NCBI RefSeq assembly: GCF_020905415.1 | Contig: NZ_JAJJMP010000001.1 | Location: forward strand, 248,001 to 312,000 | Reading direction: 5' to 3' | Source: Myroides oncorhynchi | GTDB taxonomy: Bacteria; Bacteroidota; Bacteroidia; Flavobacteriales; Flavobacteriaceae | DNA length: 64,000 nucleotides | Shown here: positions 55,578 through 63,879 of the stretch, one piece after another | How positions within the stretch are numbered: position 1 is the stretch's first letter | How the letters are laid out: each line of letters begins with the position of its first letter | Position numbers and translations under genes: made by a program | Notes under the pieces: model-generated | What the model saw: the letters and a program-made list of their open reading frames with translations, nothing else | The model's database searches: none | Told to the model about the DNA's origin: nothing

Positions 55578-56360
55578 TTATAGATTTTTATTTAAGAATG
55601 TCACAATAGTTTCTAGAGTTAACTCTTTAACCTCTTTATGTGGAGTATGACCTACATTAGGGAAGATCACTTTCTCTGCAACACCTTTAGCGCTTTGGAT
55701 CGTTTTATCTACTTGAGCTAAGCTACCGTATTCATCTAAATCACCCTGTATAAATAACAAGGGAGCTGTAATACCTGCCACCTCCTGCTCTACTGTCCAA
55801 TCCGCAAATACTGGTGATAACCACGTGTCTACCCATGCCTTGACAACATCATCTACTTTAGTGCCGTGATACTTCACTAGACGCTCTCCTAAGTCTGTAG
55901 TCTCATAAGCTGTCTTAGCGGCACGCACTCCATCTAAAGTAACTTGCTCTACGAATATATGGCCTGCTTCAGCGACTACCGCTAACGTATTCTCTGGATA
56001 CATCGCTGCAAATAACAACGCTATAGAGGCTCCATCACTATGTCCAAACAAGACTATCTTATCTAGATTTAGTTCTTCTAAGAACGCTTTTAAGAATACA
56101 GCTTCATCATTTAAGTAATCACGTCCACGAACAGTCGTCGTCATTTTATCAGACAGTCCATACCCTACTCTATCGTAAACCACGACATCACAGTGTAATT
56201 GTTCTGCTAATAACGCAGGCCAATCTCTCCATAATGTCACACATCCTAAGGAGTCGTGTAGTAAAACCAATGTATATCGGCTCTGCTTAGTATGTGTAAA
56301 GTGTTTATAAAAGATATTCTTCTGATTGATTAATACACAATCTTGGATAGCTATAATCAT
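55578..56360 (-). CDS. Alpha/beta hydrolase
   Basis: A 260-residue soluble hydrolase of the common TAP/MhpC-like type. LLHDSLGC near the N-terminus replaces the usual HG oxyanion motif. The nucleophile elbow is GHSDGA (Ser about residue 110). The acid is probably in GDLDEYG and the base is His in VGHTPHKE near the end. The substrate is unknown. It is monocistronic. The gap after its start (56361-56683) holds a gene remnant and then an insertion sequence. Confidence 0.85.
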   Translation of the reverse strand: MIIAIQDCVLINQKNIFYKHFTHTKQSRYTLVLLHDSLGCVTLWRDWPALLAEQLHCDVVVYDRVGYGLSDKMTTTVRGRDYLNDEAVFLKAFLEELNLDKIVLFGHSDGASIALLFAAMYPENTLAVVAEAGHIFVEQVTLDGVRAAKTAYETTDLGERLVKYHGTKVDDVVKAWVDTWLSPVFADWTVEQEVAGITAPLLFIQGDLDEYGSLAQVDKTIQSAKGVAEKVIFPNVGHTPHKEVKELTLETIVTFLNKNL

Positions 56361-56457
56361 AGTGTGGTATTTTAAATCTCAAAAATAGAGAAGATGTGGG
56401 GAGTGAGCAAGGGAGAAATAGATAAATAAGGAAGTAATTATCTAGAAACACAGTACA

Positions 56458-56661
56458 TTAATAATATTCTTTTAGATACAGGTGAAATTGCTTTTTATCA
56501 AAGCCTAGATGTCTAAGAATTTGCTTAACTATAAATTCGGGTACTGGGTCGATAAGTGTCTATACAATAATAGGTCTATCTAAGTCCTTTCTCACATACT
56601 TTCTATGTCCACCTACCCACACAACATCCTTACAACCAGTATACTATATAAACCAACACAT
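56458..56661 (-). pseudogene. Decayed gene fragment with two in-frame stops
   Basis: In one minus-strand frame the sequence reads protein-like stretches separated by stops: MCWFI, stop, then YTGCKDVVWVGGHRKYV and on to DRPIIV, stop, then TLIDPVPEFIVKQILRHLGF and a short tail. It is clearly coding in origin but broken by point mutations. I do not recognise the family. It lies between the hydrolase gene and the IS, which may have entered its 5' side. Confidence 0.5.
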
Positions 56662-56748
56662 TGTCTTAAGTGGAATATTATTAGGATCAATCTCAAAAGT
56701 TGTGTGTGAATTAAAAACTACAGATCTTTGTAATGATAAATAATAAAC

Positions 56749-57102
56749 GTGGAAAACTATATTGAGTTTATAAAAATGATTTTACCTGAGTTTTTAGTAG
56801 AACATTTTGATTTAGTAAAAACGATAAAACAAGGTGAAACAATGCACCTATATTTTGAAGAATTTAATAGAGTCCCAGATGAAGCGAAAGACCGTATTCT
56901 TATAGGTCATGGGTTTCATAATGAAACCACAATACAAGACTTTCCATTACGAGGAAATAGTGTTTATCTTCATGTCAAGCGACGTCGTTGGTTAGATAAA
57001 ACTACTCGCGAATTAGTACAGAGAGATTGGAATCTAGTAGCAAAAGGCACTCGTTTAACTGATGAGTTTGCCTCTTTTTTAAAAGAAATTAATAGATACT
57101 AA
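56749..57102 (+). CDS. ISL3/ISAon1-type transposase, N-terminal part (first frame)
   Basis: A 117-codon frame starting with GTG. KTIKQGETMHLYFEEFN and FPLRGNSVYLHVKRRRW are typical of the DNA-binding N-terminal region of ISAon1-type transposases. It ends at TAA at 57102, 20 bases inside the open second frame, which is +1 relative to it. A run of T then A (CTTTTTTAAAAG, 57073-57084) lies where the frames meet. The two parts probably act as one fused protein made by frameshifting, although a +1 shift is unusual for IS elements and a mutation is not excluded. Confidence 0.78.
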   Translation: MENYIEFIKMILPEFLVEHFDLVKTIKQGETMHLYFEEFNRVPDEAKDRILIGHGFHNETTIQDFPLRGNSVYLHVKRRRWLDKTTRELVQRDWNLVAKGTRLTDEFASFLKEINRY

Positions 57103-58075
57103 GGCAAGTGATTGTCATACAATAGGAGGTTTCTTTAATATTGATGGTAAAAAACTACAACGCCAATACAAAGATTCACTAAGTGATTTTCAAGCTTGGG
57201 AACATAAAGAACACGCTAAAGACTATCTTCTTTTTCCTGAAAACATAGGACCTAAACTATCAATAGACGAAACAGCTTTGTCAAAAGGTGAGCTCTATAC
57301 AATTATTACAAACAAGTATAGTAGAGGAAAGAAAGGGAGTATAGTAGCCATTTTTTCTGGCACTAAAGTAGAGCCTATTATAGAAAAGCTCCTTACAATC
57401 TCCTCTAAGACAAGATCTAAAGTTAAGGAGATAACACTTGATATGGCAAATTCTATGAAAAAAATTGTTACGAAGTGCTTTGTTAATGCCACACAAGTAA
57501 CAGATCGTTTTCATGTACAGAAACTAGTAAATGAAGCATTACAAGATATTAGAATACAAGAACGTTGGAATGCTTCAGATATTGAAAACAACTTAATCCT
57601 ACAAGCTAAAAAAGAAGGTAAACAATTTATTCCAATAGAGTTTGATAATGGAGATACAGCTAAGCAACTACTTATAAGGAGTAGATATCTACTAACTATG
57701 GATCCAAGTAAATGGACCACTAATCAAATACAAAGAGCAGATATATTATTTAATCAATATCCTTTGATTAAACAAGCTTATAATGTAGCGCAACACTTAA
57801 GAATAATATATAACACAACCACAGTAAAAGAAGTAGCTTATACTAAACTGGCTCATTGGTACAATGATGTTATGAAGATTAATTTAAAACAATTCGGCAC
57901 TGTTATCAATACAATGCAAATCAATTATAAAACAATTCTTAACTATTTTGATAATAGAAGTACTAATGCCTCTGCTGAATCTTTTAATGCCAAAATTAAA
58001 GCATTCAGAGCTCAGTTTAGAGGTGTAAGAGATATTGATTTCTTTTTATACAGATTGACTAAGCTTTATGCATAA
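57083..58075 (+). CDS. ISL3/ISAon1-type transposase, catalytic part (second frame)
   Basis: Open from 57083 to the stop at 58075. The first catalytic Asp is in LSIDETALSKGELYT near 57266, upstream of the only start codon in the frame (TTG at 57278). The second is in ITLDMANSMKK, and the Glu is in NASAESFNAKIKAF near the end. Because a start at the TTG would lose the first Asp, the catalytic protein must be made by frameshift from the first frame. The combined length (~440 aa) fits the family. The 3' end of this frame lies inside the 67-bp tandem duplication. Confidence 0.8.
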   Translation, partial: KKLIDTKASDCHTIGGFFNIDGKKLQRQYKDSLSDFQAWEHKEHAKDYLLFPENIGPKLSIDETALSKGELYTIITNKYSRGKKGSIVAIFSGTKVEPIIEKLLTISSKTRSKVKEITLDMANSMKKIVTKCFVNATQVTDRFHVQKLVNEALQDIRIQERWNASDIENNLILQAKKEGKQFIPIEFDNGDTAKQLLIRSRYLLTMDPSKWTTNQIQRADILFNQYPLIKQAYNVAQHLRIIYNTTTVKEVAYTKLAHWYNDVMKINLKQFGTVINTMQINYKTILNYFDNRSTNASAESFNAKIKAFRAQFRGVRDIDFFLYRLTKLYA

Positions 58076-58164
58076 ACACAACTTTTGAGATTGATCCGAT
58101 ATTGATTTCTTTTTATACAGATTGACTAAGCTTTATGCATAAACACAACTTTTGAGATTGATCC
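58031..58164 (+). repeat. 67-bp tandem duplication at the right end of the IS
   Basis: 58031-58097 and 58098-58164 are identical. Each copy has the last ~14 codons of the transposase (IDFFLYRLTKLYA), its stop and the complete right terminal repeat. The second copy adds a second inverted end outside the first. Confidence 0.9.
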
Positions 58165-58221
58165 GATTGATCCATTATTATTTCCATTTAAAGCAAATAC
58201 ACTAACATTTAAACACAAAAA

Positions 58222-58243
58222 AGCCTCAACTTTCGTTGAGGCT
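58222..58243 (-). terminator. Terminator of the tRNA cluster
   Basis: A 9-bp stem (58222-58230 with 58235-58243) has a 4-nt loop and is followed on the minus strand by six T. It lies 5 bases past the 3' end of tRNA-Arg. Confidence 0.85.
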
Positions 58244-58247
58244 TCTG

Positions 58248-58321
58248 TGATCCAATCAGGATTCGAACCTGAGACCTACTGCTTAGAAGGCAGTTGCTCT
58301 ATCCAGCTGAGCTATTGGACC
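58248..58321 (-). tRNA. tRNA-Arg (anticodon TCT)
   Basis: The acceptor arms GGTCCAA and TTGGATC pair with one G-U. The anticodon loop CTTCTAA is closed by ACTGC/GCAGT. The T arm GGTTCGAATCC is standard. CCA is not encoded. Last of three clustered tRNA genes. Confidence 0.96.
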
Positions 58322-58353
58322 ATTTCAAAAAAACTGTAACCGTTTTTCTTTCG

Positions 58354-58428
58354 TCGGGGTGGCAGGATTCGAACCTGCGACCTCCTGCTCCCAAAGCAGG
58401 CGCGATGACCGGGCTACGCTACACCCCG
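58354..58428 (-). tRNA. tRNA-Pro (anticodon TGG)
   Basis: The acceptor stem CGGGGTG/CACCCCG is perfect. The anticodon loop TTTGGGA is closed by CCTGC/GCAGG. The T arm is GGTTCGAATCC. Middle gene of the cluster. Confidence 0.96.
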
Positions 58429-58434
58429 AAAGAG

Positions 58435-58518
58435 CGGAGAGACAGGGACTCGAACCCTGGCATCGGTTACCCGATGACAGATTAGCAATCTGCTCCGTTA
58501 CCACTCCGGCACCTCTCC
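58435..58518 (-). tRNA. tRNA-Ser (anticodon GCT)
   Basis: A class II tRNA of 84 nt. The acceptor is GGAGAGG/TCTCTCC with a G discriminator. The anticodon loop TTGCTAA is closed by GCAGA/TCTGT. The long variable arm CATCGGGTAACCGATG is present. First of the three tRNA genes; its promoter must lie in the AT-rich 58519-58798 gap. Confidence 0.96.
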
Positions 58519-58798
58519 GTTGCTTAGATAATTACTTCTCTAATGCGGATGCAAACTTAGCACTAGTTTTGATTCTATGCAAGCTTTTGGGAGAAAAAAA
58601 ACACAAAAAAACATACCTTAAAAACGAATACACTCGTAGTCAATGCAGTAAACACAAATAAAAAAATAATGTTTTTTTTATTTCTTATTTAATTATCCAA
58701 ATTCAAGATATTTTATGTATTTTCCCACATCTTTATTGACCTGTCTTAAGGTTCATATTTAAAGCTTGTAAAATCAAACTTAATTAATTCTATAAATT

Positions 58799-59977
58799 AT
58801 GAGTAAAAAAGTAGTTATTGTTTCTGCTGCTAGAACACCTATCGGAAGTTTCTTAGGAAGTTTATCAACTGTACCAGCTACAGATTTAGGAGCAACTGCA
58901 ATTAAAGGGGCATTAGATAAGATCAAACTTGATGCTAATCTAGTGGATGAAGTATTGATGGGAAATGTAGTTCAAGCAGGAGAAGGTCAAGCACCAGCTC
59001 GTCAAGCAGCTTTAAAAGCTGGTTTGTCTAAAGAGGTTGCTTGTACTACAATAAATAAAGTTTGTGCTTCTGGAATGAAAGCTATTATGCAAGGAACGCA
59101 AGCTATTATGGCTGGTGATGCAGAAATAGTAGTAGCAGGTGGAATGGAGAATATGAGTATGATCCCTCACTATGTACATATGCGTAATGGTAACAAGTTT
59201 GGTCCTGCTACAATTATAGATGGCTTACAGAATGACGGTCTAGTAGATGCTTATGACAATAATGCTATGGGAGTATCTGCTGATTTATGTGCTAGTACAC
59301 ACAATATCTCTAGAGAAGATCAAGATAACTTCGCTATCAAATCTTACGAACGCTCAGCTAAAGCTTGGGATGCTGGTAAATTTGACAATGAAATAGTTCC
59401 TGTAACAGTACCTCAACGCAGAGGGGATGCTATCGTGGTAGCTAAAGATGAAGAATACACCAATGTAAAACTAGATAAAATAACTTCTTTACGCCCTGCA
59501 TTTACTAAAGATGGAACTGTGACTGCTGCTAATGCATCTACTATCAATGACGGTGCGGCGGCTGTAGTACTAATGAGTGAAGAGAAAGCATTGAGCTTAG
59601 GATTAAAACCATTAGCATATATCAAAGGATATGCCGATGCTGCTCAAGAACCTGAGTGGTTTACTACTGCTCCTGCTAAAGCGCTACCTAAAGCACTTAA
59701 AAAAGCGAATATCGCTATCGAGGATGTTGACTTCTTCGAATTCAATGAAGCGTTCTCTGTAGTGGGTATTGCTAACGCTAAATTACTTAACCTTGACGCT
59801 GATAAGATTAATGTTAACGGTGGTGCTGTATCTTTAGGACACCCTCTAGGATGTTCAGGAGCTCGTATTATCGTAACTTTATTAAGTGTATTAGAACAAA
59901 ACAATGCTAAGATTGGAGCGGCTGCTATCTGTAATGGTGGTGGTGGTGCATCTGCATTAGTTATCGAAAGAGCTTAA
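58799..59977 (+). CDS. Acetyl-CoA acetyltransferase (thiolase)
   Basis: Degradative or biosynthetic thiolase of 392 residues. The nucleophile is Cys89 in NKVCASGMKAIM. NEAFSV, GGAVSLGHPLGCSGARI (acid/base His and Cys) and CNGGGGASALVIERA at the end complete the signature. It condenses two acetyl-CoA to acetoacetyl-CoA or splits it, and works as a tetramer in the cytoplasm. It is monocistronic; its terminator overlaps the promoter of the next gene. Closest to AtoB/PhaA/ThlA, but the pathway cannot be fixed from context. Confidence 0.94.
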   Translation: MSKKVVIVSAARTPIGSFLGSLSTVPATDLGATAIKGALDKIKLDANLVDEVLMGNVVQAGEGQAPARQAALKAGLSKEVACTTINKVCASGMKAIMQGTQAIMAGDAEIVVAGGMENMSMIPHYVHMRNGNKFGPATIIDGLQNDGLVDAYDNNAMGVSADLCASTHNISREDQDNFAIKSYERSAKAWDAGKFDNEIVPVTVPQRRGDAIVVAKDEEYTNVKLDKITSLRPAFTKDGTVTAANASTINDGAAAVVLMSEEKALSLGLKPLAYIKGYADAAQEPEWFTTAPAKALPKALKKANIAIEDVDFFEFNEAFSVVGIANAKLLNLDADKINVNGGAVSLGHPLGCSGARIIVTLLSVLEQNNAKIGAAAICNGGGGASALVIERA

Positions 59978-59996
59978 TTTTTTTTGCAATATATTC

Positions 59997-60027
59997 AAGA
60001 TGAGTTTGATTAGTTCAAACTCATCTT
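59997..60027 (+). terminator. Terminator of the thiolase gene
   Basis: A perfect 13-bp stem (59997-60009 with 60015-60027) has a 5-nt loop. The following bases already belong to the promoter box of the next gene. Confidence 0.82.
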
Positions 60028-60028
60028 T

Positions 60029-60036
60029 TACTTTTG
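60029..60036 (+). promoter_or_regulatory. -7 promoter element of the NlpC/P60 gene
   Basis: TACTTTTG, a consensus box 22 bases before the ATG at 60059, placed directly after the thiolase terminator. Confidence 0.5.
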
Positions 60037-60058
60037 TACTTTAATTCAAACCTATATT

Positions 60059-60820
60059 ATGTTTGCATATTGCAACCTTGCCATTGTACCTCTTAGATTA
60101 GAACCAAGTGACAGAAGCGAAATGGTATCGCAAGTCATTTTTGGTGAACACTTTACTATTTTAGAAAGAACTGAAAAATGGTCTAAAATAGAACTTGCTT
60201 TTGACAAGTACCAAGGTTGGATTGACAATAAGCAGTACCAAGAGATATCGGAAACGGATTATAAATATCTTCAAAACACTTCCGTTATTCACTCAGCAGA
60301 CTTAGTTGATTTTATTACTTCTAGCAATAATCATTTAATGGCTATTCCTTTAGGGAGTTGCCTTACTGGATTAAAAAAGAACAGCATTAATACAGATAAC
60401 TTCTCTTATGAAGGACTTACTATAACAGGCCAATTCACTAAGCAGACTTTTCTTAAAACTGCTTTTATGTACTTAAACACCCCTTATCTATGGGGAGGAA
60501 AGACTCCTTTTGGGATTGATTGTTCTGGTTTCACACAGATGGTTTATCGCATTAATGGATATCGTATCCCTCGTGATGCTTCTCAACAGGCAGCTATAGG
60601 TGAAGCCCTGAGCTTCATTGAAGAGAGTGAGATAGGTGATTTAGCCTTCTTTGACAATGCTGATGGTAATATCGTTCACGTAGGTATTATTATGGAGAAC
60701 AACTATATCATCCACGCACATGGCAAAGTTAGAATAGACAGACTAGACCACTTGGGAATCTATAATATAGATTCTGGAAGACATACACATAAACTTAGAG
60801 TAATCAAAAAGATCATATAA
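60059..60820 (+). CDS. NlpC/P60 (C40) peptidase with N-terminal SH3-like domain
   Basis: The N-terminal part (~5-60: LAIVPLRLEPSDRSEMVSQVIFGEHFTIL) is a bacterial SH3 domain. The catalytic part (~130-250) has Cys155 in GIDCSGFTQMVYR, His207 in GNIVHVGIIM, and a third polar residue among His219-His221. Such enzymes cleave stem peptides of peptidoglycan (gamma-D-Glu-diaminopimelate bonds). No signal peptide is visible, so it may recycle muropeptides in the cytoplasm, as YkfC-like enzymes do. The 253-residue length fits. It stands alone between the thiolase and helicase genes. Confidence 0.92.
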   Translation: MFAYCNLAIVPLRLEPSDRSEMVSQVIFGEHFTILERTEKWSKIELAFDKYQGWIDNKQYQEISETDYKYLQNTSVIHSADLVDFITSSNNHLMAIPLGSCLTGLKKNSINTDNFSYEGLTITGQFTKQTFLKTAFMYLNTPYLWGGKTPFGIDCSGFTQMVYRINGYRIPRDASQQAAIGEALSFIEESEIGDLAFFDNADGNIVHVGIIMENNYIIHAHGKVRIDRLDHLGIYNIDSGRHTHKLRVIKKII

Positions 60821-60983
60821 TATCCCTTATCAGTATAAGAAAAGTAAGGTATTCTATTATTCATTAAATTTATTTAATAAATAATCCCTAGATATAGCGT
60901 TTTCGCTACTAAGATTACTATTTCATTTAAATTCTTTCAGTTAACAGATTACTAAGTATTTGATATTGCAAAAAAAATAAGCG

Positions 60984-60991
60984 TATCTTTG
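60984..60991 (+). promoter_or_regulatory. -7 promoter element of the DEAD-box helicase gene
   Basis: TATCTTTG, a consensus box 18 bases before the ATG at 61010, with a TTG 21 bases upstream. It shows that the open frame before 61010 is not translated. Confidence 0.6.
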
Positions 60992-61009
60992 CAGCAAATA
61001 TCAATACGT

Positions 61010-62368
61010 ATGAACACTTTCGAGCAATTCAATCTACCGAAAGCCCTTGACAAAGCTCTAAACGAGCTTAATATTGTTTCACCAACACCTATACAAGCAA
61101 AGTCTTTTCCTGTTATTTTATCAGGTAGAGATATGATGGGTATTGCCCAAACTGGTACAGGTAAAACATTCGCTTATTTACTTCCAATCCTAAAACAGTG
61201 GAAATTTAGCCATGTAGACAATCCTAGAGTTGTTATACTAGTTCCGACTCGTGAGCTAGTGGTACAAGTCGTAGATGAAGTAAAGAAACTTACTGCTTAT
61301 ATGTCTATCAGAACATTAGGTATCTATGGAGGAACGAATATCAATACGCAACGCAAAGCTGTATATGAAGGTGTAGATATCCTAGTAGGGACACCAGGTC
61401 GTATGATGGACTTAGCGCTAGACGGTGTAGTTCGTTTTGATAATTTACAAAAGTTAGTAATAGATGAATTTGATGAGATTCTTAACTTAGGTTTTAGAAC
61501 ACAACTTACTTCTATCCTTACTATGATGAGAGGAAAACGTCAGAACATCTTATTCTCAGCAACTATGACTGAGGAAGTAGATGATATCCTAGACGAATAC
61601 TTCGAATTCCCAGAAGAAGTATCTCTTGCTCCTTCAGGGACACCTTTAGAGCAGATCGACCAACAAGTATATAACGTCCCAAACTTTAATACAAAGTTAA
61701 ACCTACTAATGCATTTACTAACAAATAAAGAGGAGTTCAATAGAGTTCTTATCTTTATTAACAGTAAGCGTCTTGCTGATGTAGTAATGGCGAAGTTAGA
61801 TGAGGCATTCCCTGAAGAATTTACAGTAATACACTCTAACAAGTCTCAGAATTTCCGTCTTAGATCAATGGCAGAGTTTCAGGCAAACGAGTTAAGAGGT
61901 CTTTTGTCTACAGATATTATGGCACGTGGTCTTGATATCTCTGATATTAGCCATGTAATCAACTTACAGTTTACTGAATCTCCAGAACAGTACATCCACC
62001 GTATAGGTCGTACTGGACGTGCAGATAAAACAGGAGTTGCCATCTCTATTATCGATCCTAAAGAAGAAGAAGTTAAGATCGCTGCAGAGGTACTAATGGA
62101 AAAGGAATTAAGAGAAATGACGATTCCTGAAGAAGTAGTAATCTCAGAGTCTCTAATGGAATTTGAGAAGTCAAAACTTAAATCTAAGCAACTTAACAAA
62201 ATTAAGAAACCTATAGAGAAAGGGGCTGCTTTCCACGAAAAGAAAGAGAAGAACCAAAAGGTTAACTTAGGTGGACCTGGTAAACGTACTCCTCGTAAGA
62301 CTAAACCTCGTAACAGAGCTGTAGAAGCGAAAAGAGCTGCTAAGAAAAAGAACAATAATAAGGACTAA
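61010..62368 (+). CDS. DEAD-box RNA helicase (RhlE/CshA-like)
   Basis: ATP-dependent RNA helicase of 452 residues from MNTFEQFNLPKAL. Q motif SPTPIQAKSFPVI, Walker A AQTGTGKT, PTRELVVQV, the II motif reading DEFD instead of DEAD, SATMTEEVD, the second RecA domain with TDIMARGLDISD, and HRIGRTGRADKTG are all present. The C-terminal ~90 residues are basic and low in complexity (KKPIEKGAAFHEKKEKNQKV to AKRAAKKKNNNKD) and bind RNA. It acts in ribosome assembly or mRNA decay. The start is decided by the promoter box at 60984. It is monocistronic. Confidence 0.94.
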   Translation: MNTFEQFNLPKALDKALNELNIVSPTPIQAKSFPVILSGRDMMGIAQTGTGKTFAYLLPILKQWKFSHVDNPRVVILVPTRELVVQVVDEVKKLTAYMSIRTLGIYGGTNINTQRKAVYEGVDILVGTPGRMMDLALDGVVRFDNLQKLVIDEFDEILNLGFRTQLTSILTMMRGKRQNILFSATMTEEVDDILDEYFEFPEEVSLAPSGTPLEQIDQQVYNVPNFNTKLNLLMHLLTNKEEFNRVLIFINSKRLADVVMAKLDEAFPEEFTVIHSNKSQNFRLRSMAEFQANELRGLLSTDIMARGLDISDISHVINLQFTESPEQYIHRIGRTGRADKTGVAISIIDPKEEEVKIAAEVLMEKELREMTIPEEVVISESLMEFEKSKLKSKQLNKIKKPIEKGAAFHEKKEKNQKVNLGGPGKRTPRKTKPRNRAVEAKRAAKKKNNNKD

Positions 62369-62390
62369 AAAAACTTATATAAATAAAAAA

Positions 62391-62416
62391 GCGTGGTAGA
62401 CATCTGTTTACCACGC
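62391..62416. terminator. Bidirectional terminator between the helicase and permease genes
   Basis: A 12-bp stem with one G-U pair (62391-62402 with 62405-62416) is flanked by A-run and T-run. It ends both convergent genes. Confidence 0.85.
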
Positions 62417-62469
62417 TTTTTATTTATATTTTAAACAAGTACTCCCTACTAAATAGAGTATTCATATTT

Positions 62470-63804
62470 TTAATGTTTTATATTCTGTACAGCCTCTGGC
62501 TTATGTTTATACTTAAATAGAACAGCAAACAACACTGTTACAACTAAAGCATATCCCGCAAATATTAGCCATGAATGTCTCCACCCTTCTAACTGTAATA
62601 GAATATCTTCTTGACTATATACGAAGTGATTCACGATGTACTGAGCGATTAACATTCCTATAGTCGCTCCAAACCCGTTAGTCATCATCATAAATACTCC
62701 CTGTGCAGAAGAACGAATATCTTCTGGAGTTTCATTATCTACATATAATGATCCTGAGACATTAAAGAAGTCAAATGCAATACCATAAACGATCATCGAT
62801 AGCATAAACATCCATACTCCGTTACCAGGGTCTCCAAATCCAAAGAATCCAAAACGAAGAACCCAAGCAAACATTGACATCAACATTACTACTTTAATTC
62901 CAAAGCGCTTTAAGAAGAATGGGATTAATAAGATACAAAGTGTCTCAGATACTTGAGATAGTGAAATTAAAGCATTAGCGTTATTAGCTCCCCATGAATT
63001 AGCAAAATCTGGAATATCTTTAAATGTTGTAATAAAAGGATTAGCATATCCATTTGTAATCTGAAGAGAAACTCCTAATAACATTGAGAAGATAAAGAAG
63101 ATAGCCATTTTCTTTTGTTTAAATAAAGAGAATGCCTTTAATCCCAATGCATCATATAATGTCAACTTAGAGTCTGATTTATTAATAGGACAATTTGGTA
63201 ATACAAAGCTATACAGGAAAAGAATAACACCTAAAATAGCTGATACGTAAAACTGGTGATAACTAGTTTGAAAACTTTTAAACCCTACGGCATTACCAAA
63301 GTGAAAACCTAGTACCCCGTCTTGAAATCCAACAAAGTTTACAAACAGCATCGCACAAATAAATCCAACTGTTCCTAATGTTCTAATGGGTGGAAAGTTA
63401 GTAATCGTATCTAAATTATTATGTTTTAAAATAGTATATGCAGCTGAATTAGATAAAGCGATAGTCGGCATAAAGAAAGCTACACTACAAGTATATAAAG
63501 TAAACATAGTAGTAAAATCTACATTACTTCCAGCCATCGCACCATACAATCCTGTAGCAAACATAAAGATAGCTGCCAGCAAATGATTTATTCCTAATAG
63601 TCTCTGTACTGGTATCCATCTATCAGCTACGATTCCCATTACAGCAGGCATAATTATAGATACTATCCCTTGTACTGCATAAAAAAGACCAATTTTAGGT
63701 CCTAACCCAACTGATCCTAAATAATTCCCCATGGATGTCAAGTAAGCTCCCCAAACTGCAAATTCGAGGTAACTCATCATCGTCAATTTTGCTTTTACAT
63801 TCAT
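62470..63804 (-). CDS. MFS nucleoside permease (NupG/XapB-like)
   Basis: A 12-helix major facilitator protein of 444 residues. The opening AKLTMMSYLEFAVWGAYLTSM and IADRW-like IVADRWIPVQRLLG loop are those of the nucleoside:H+ symporter family (PF03825). SLSQVSETLCILLIPFFLKRFGIKVVM and GSLYVDNETPEDIRSSAQGVFMM also fit. It should import nucleosides with protons across the inner membrane. It is monocistronic, convergent with the helicase gene, and 75 bases beyond the cytidylate kinase gene, which could place it in the same transcript. Confidence 0.9.
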   Translation of the reverse strand: MNVKAKLTMMSYLEFAVWGAYLTSMGNYLGSVGLGPKIGLFYAVQGIVSIIMPAVMGIVADRWIPVQRLLGINHLLAAIFMFATGLYGAMAGSNVDFTTMFTLYTCSVAFFMPTIALSNSAAYTILKHNNLDTITNFPPIRTLGTVGFICAMLFVNFVGFQDGVLGFHFGNAVGFKSFQTSYHQFYVSAILGVILFLYSFVLPNCPINKSDSKLTLYDALGLKAFSLFKQKKMAIFFIFSMLLGVSLQITNGYANPFITTFKDIPDFANSWGANNANALISLSQVSETLCILLIPFFLKRFGIKVVMLMSMFAWVLRFGFFGFGDPGNGVWMFMLSMIVYGIAFDFFNVSGSLYVDNETPEDIRSSAQGVFMMMTNGFGATIGMLIAQYIVNHFVYSQEDILLQLEGWRHSWLIFAGYALVVTVLFAVLFKYKHKPEAVQNIKH

Positions 63805-63879
63805 TACGTATGATATTATTTCTGTGTTAATATTCTAAAGGCTATTACTCTTTAGATCGTGTTTTATAAGTGTATTCAG

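Larger units (their letters stand above)
56684..58173 (+). mobile_element. ISL3/ISAon1-type insertion sequence, ~1490 bp
   Basis: Left end GGATCAATCTCAAAAGTTGT (56684-56703) is repeated inverted on the right, a perfect match of about 21 bp. A 7-base target duplication ATTATTA flanks it (56677-56683 and 58174-58180). The right end is extended: the last 67 bp are present twice and are followed by one further 9-bp partial copy (GATTGATCC). Two reading frames encode the transposase. Confidence 0.85.

Noticed and set aside
58294..58661. Two plus-strand frames of 63 and 100 codons
   Set aside because: They cross the tRNA genes in antisense (the sequence reads WQDSNLRPPAPKAG, a well-known tRNA shadow).
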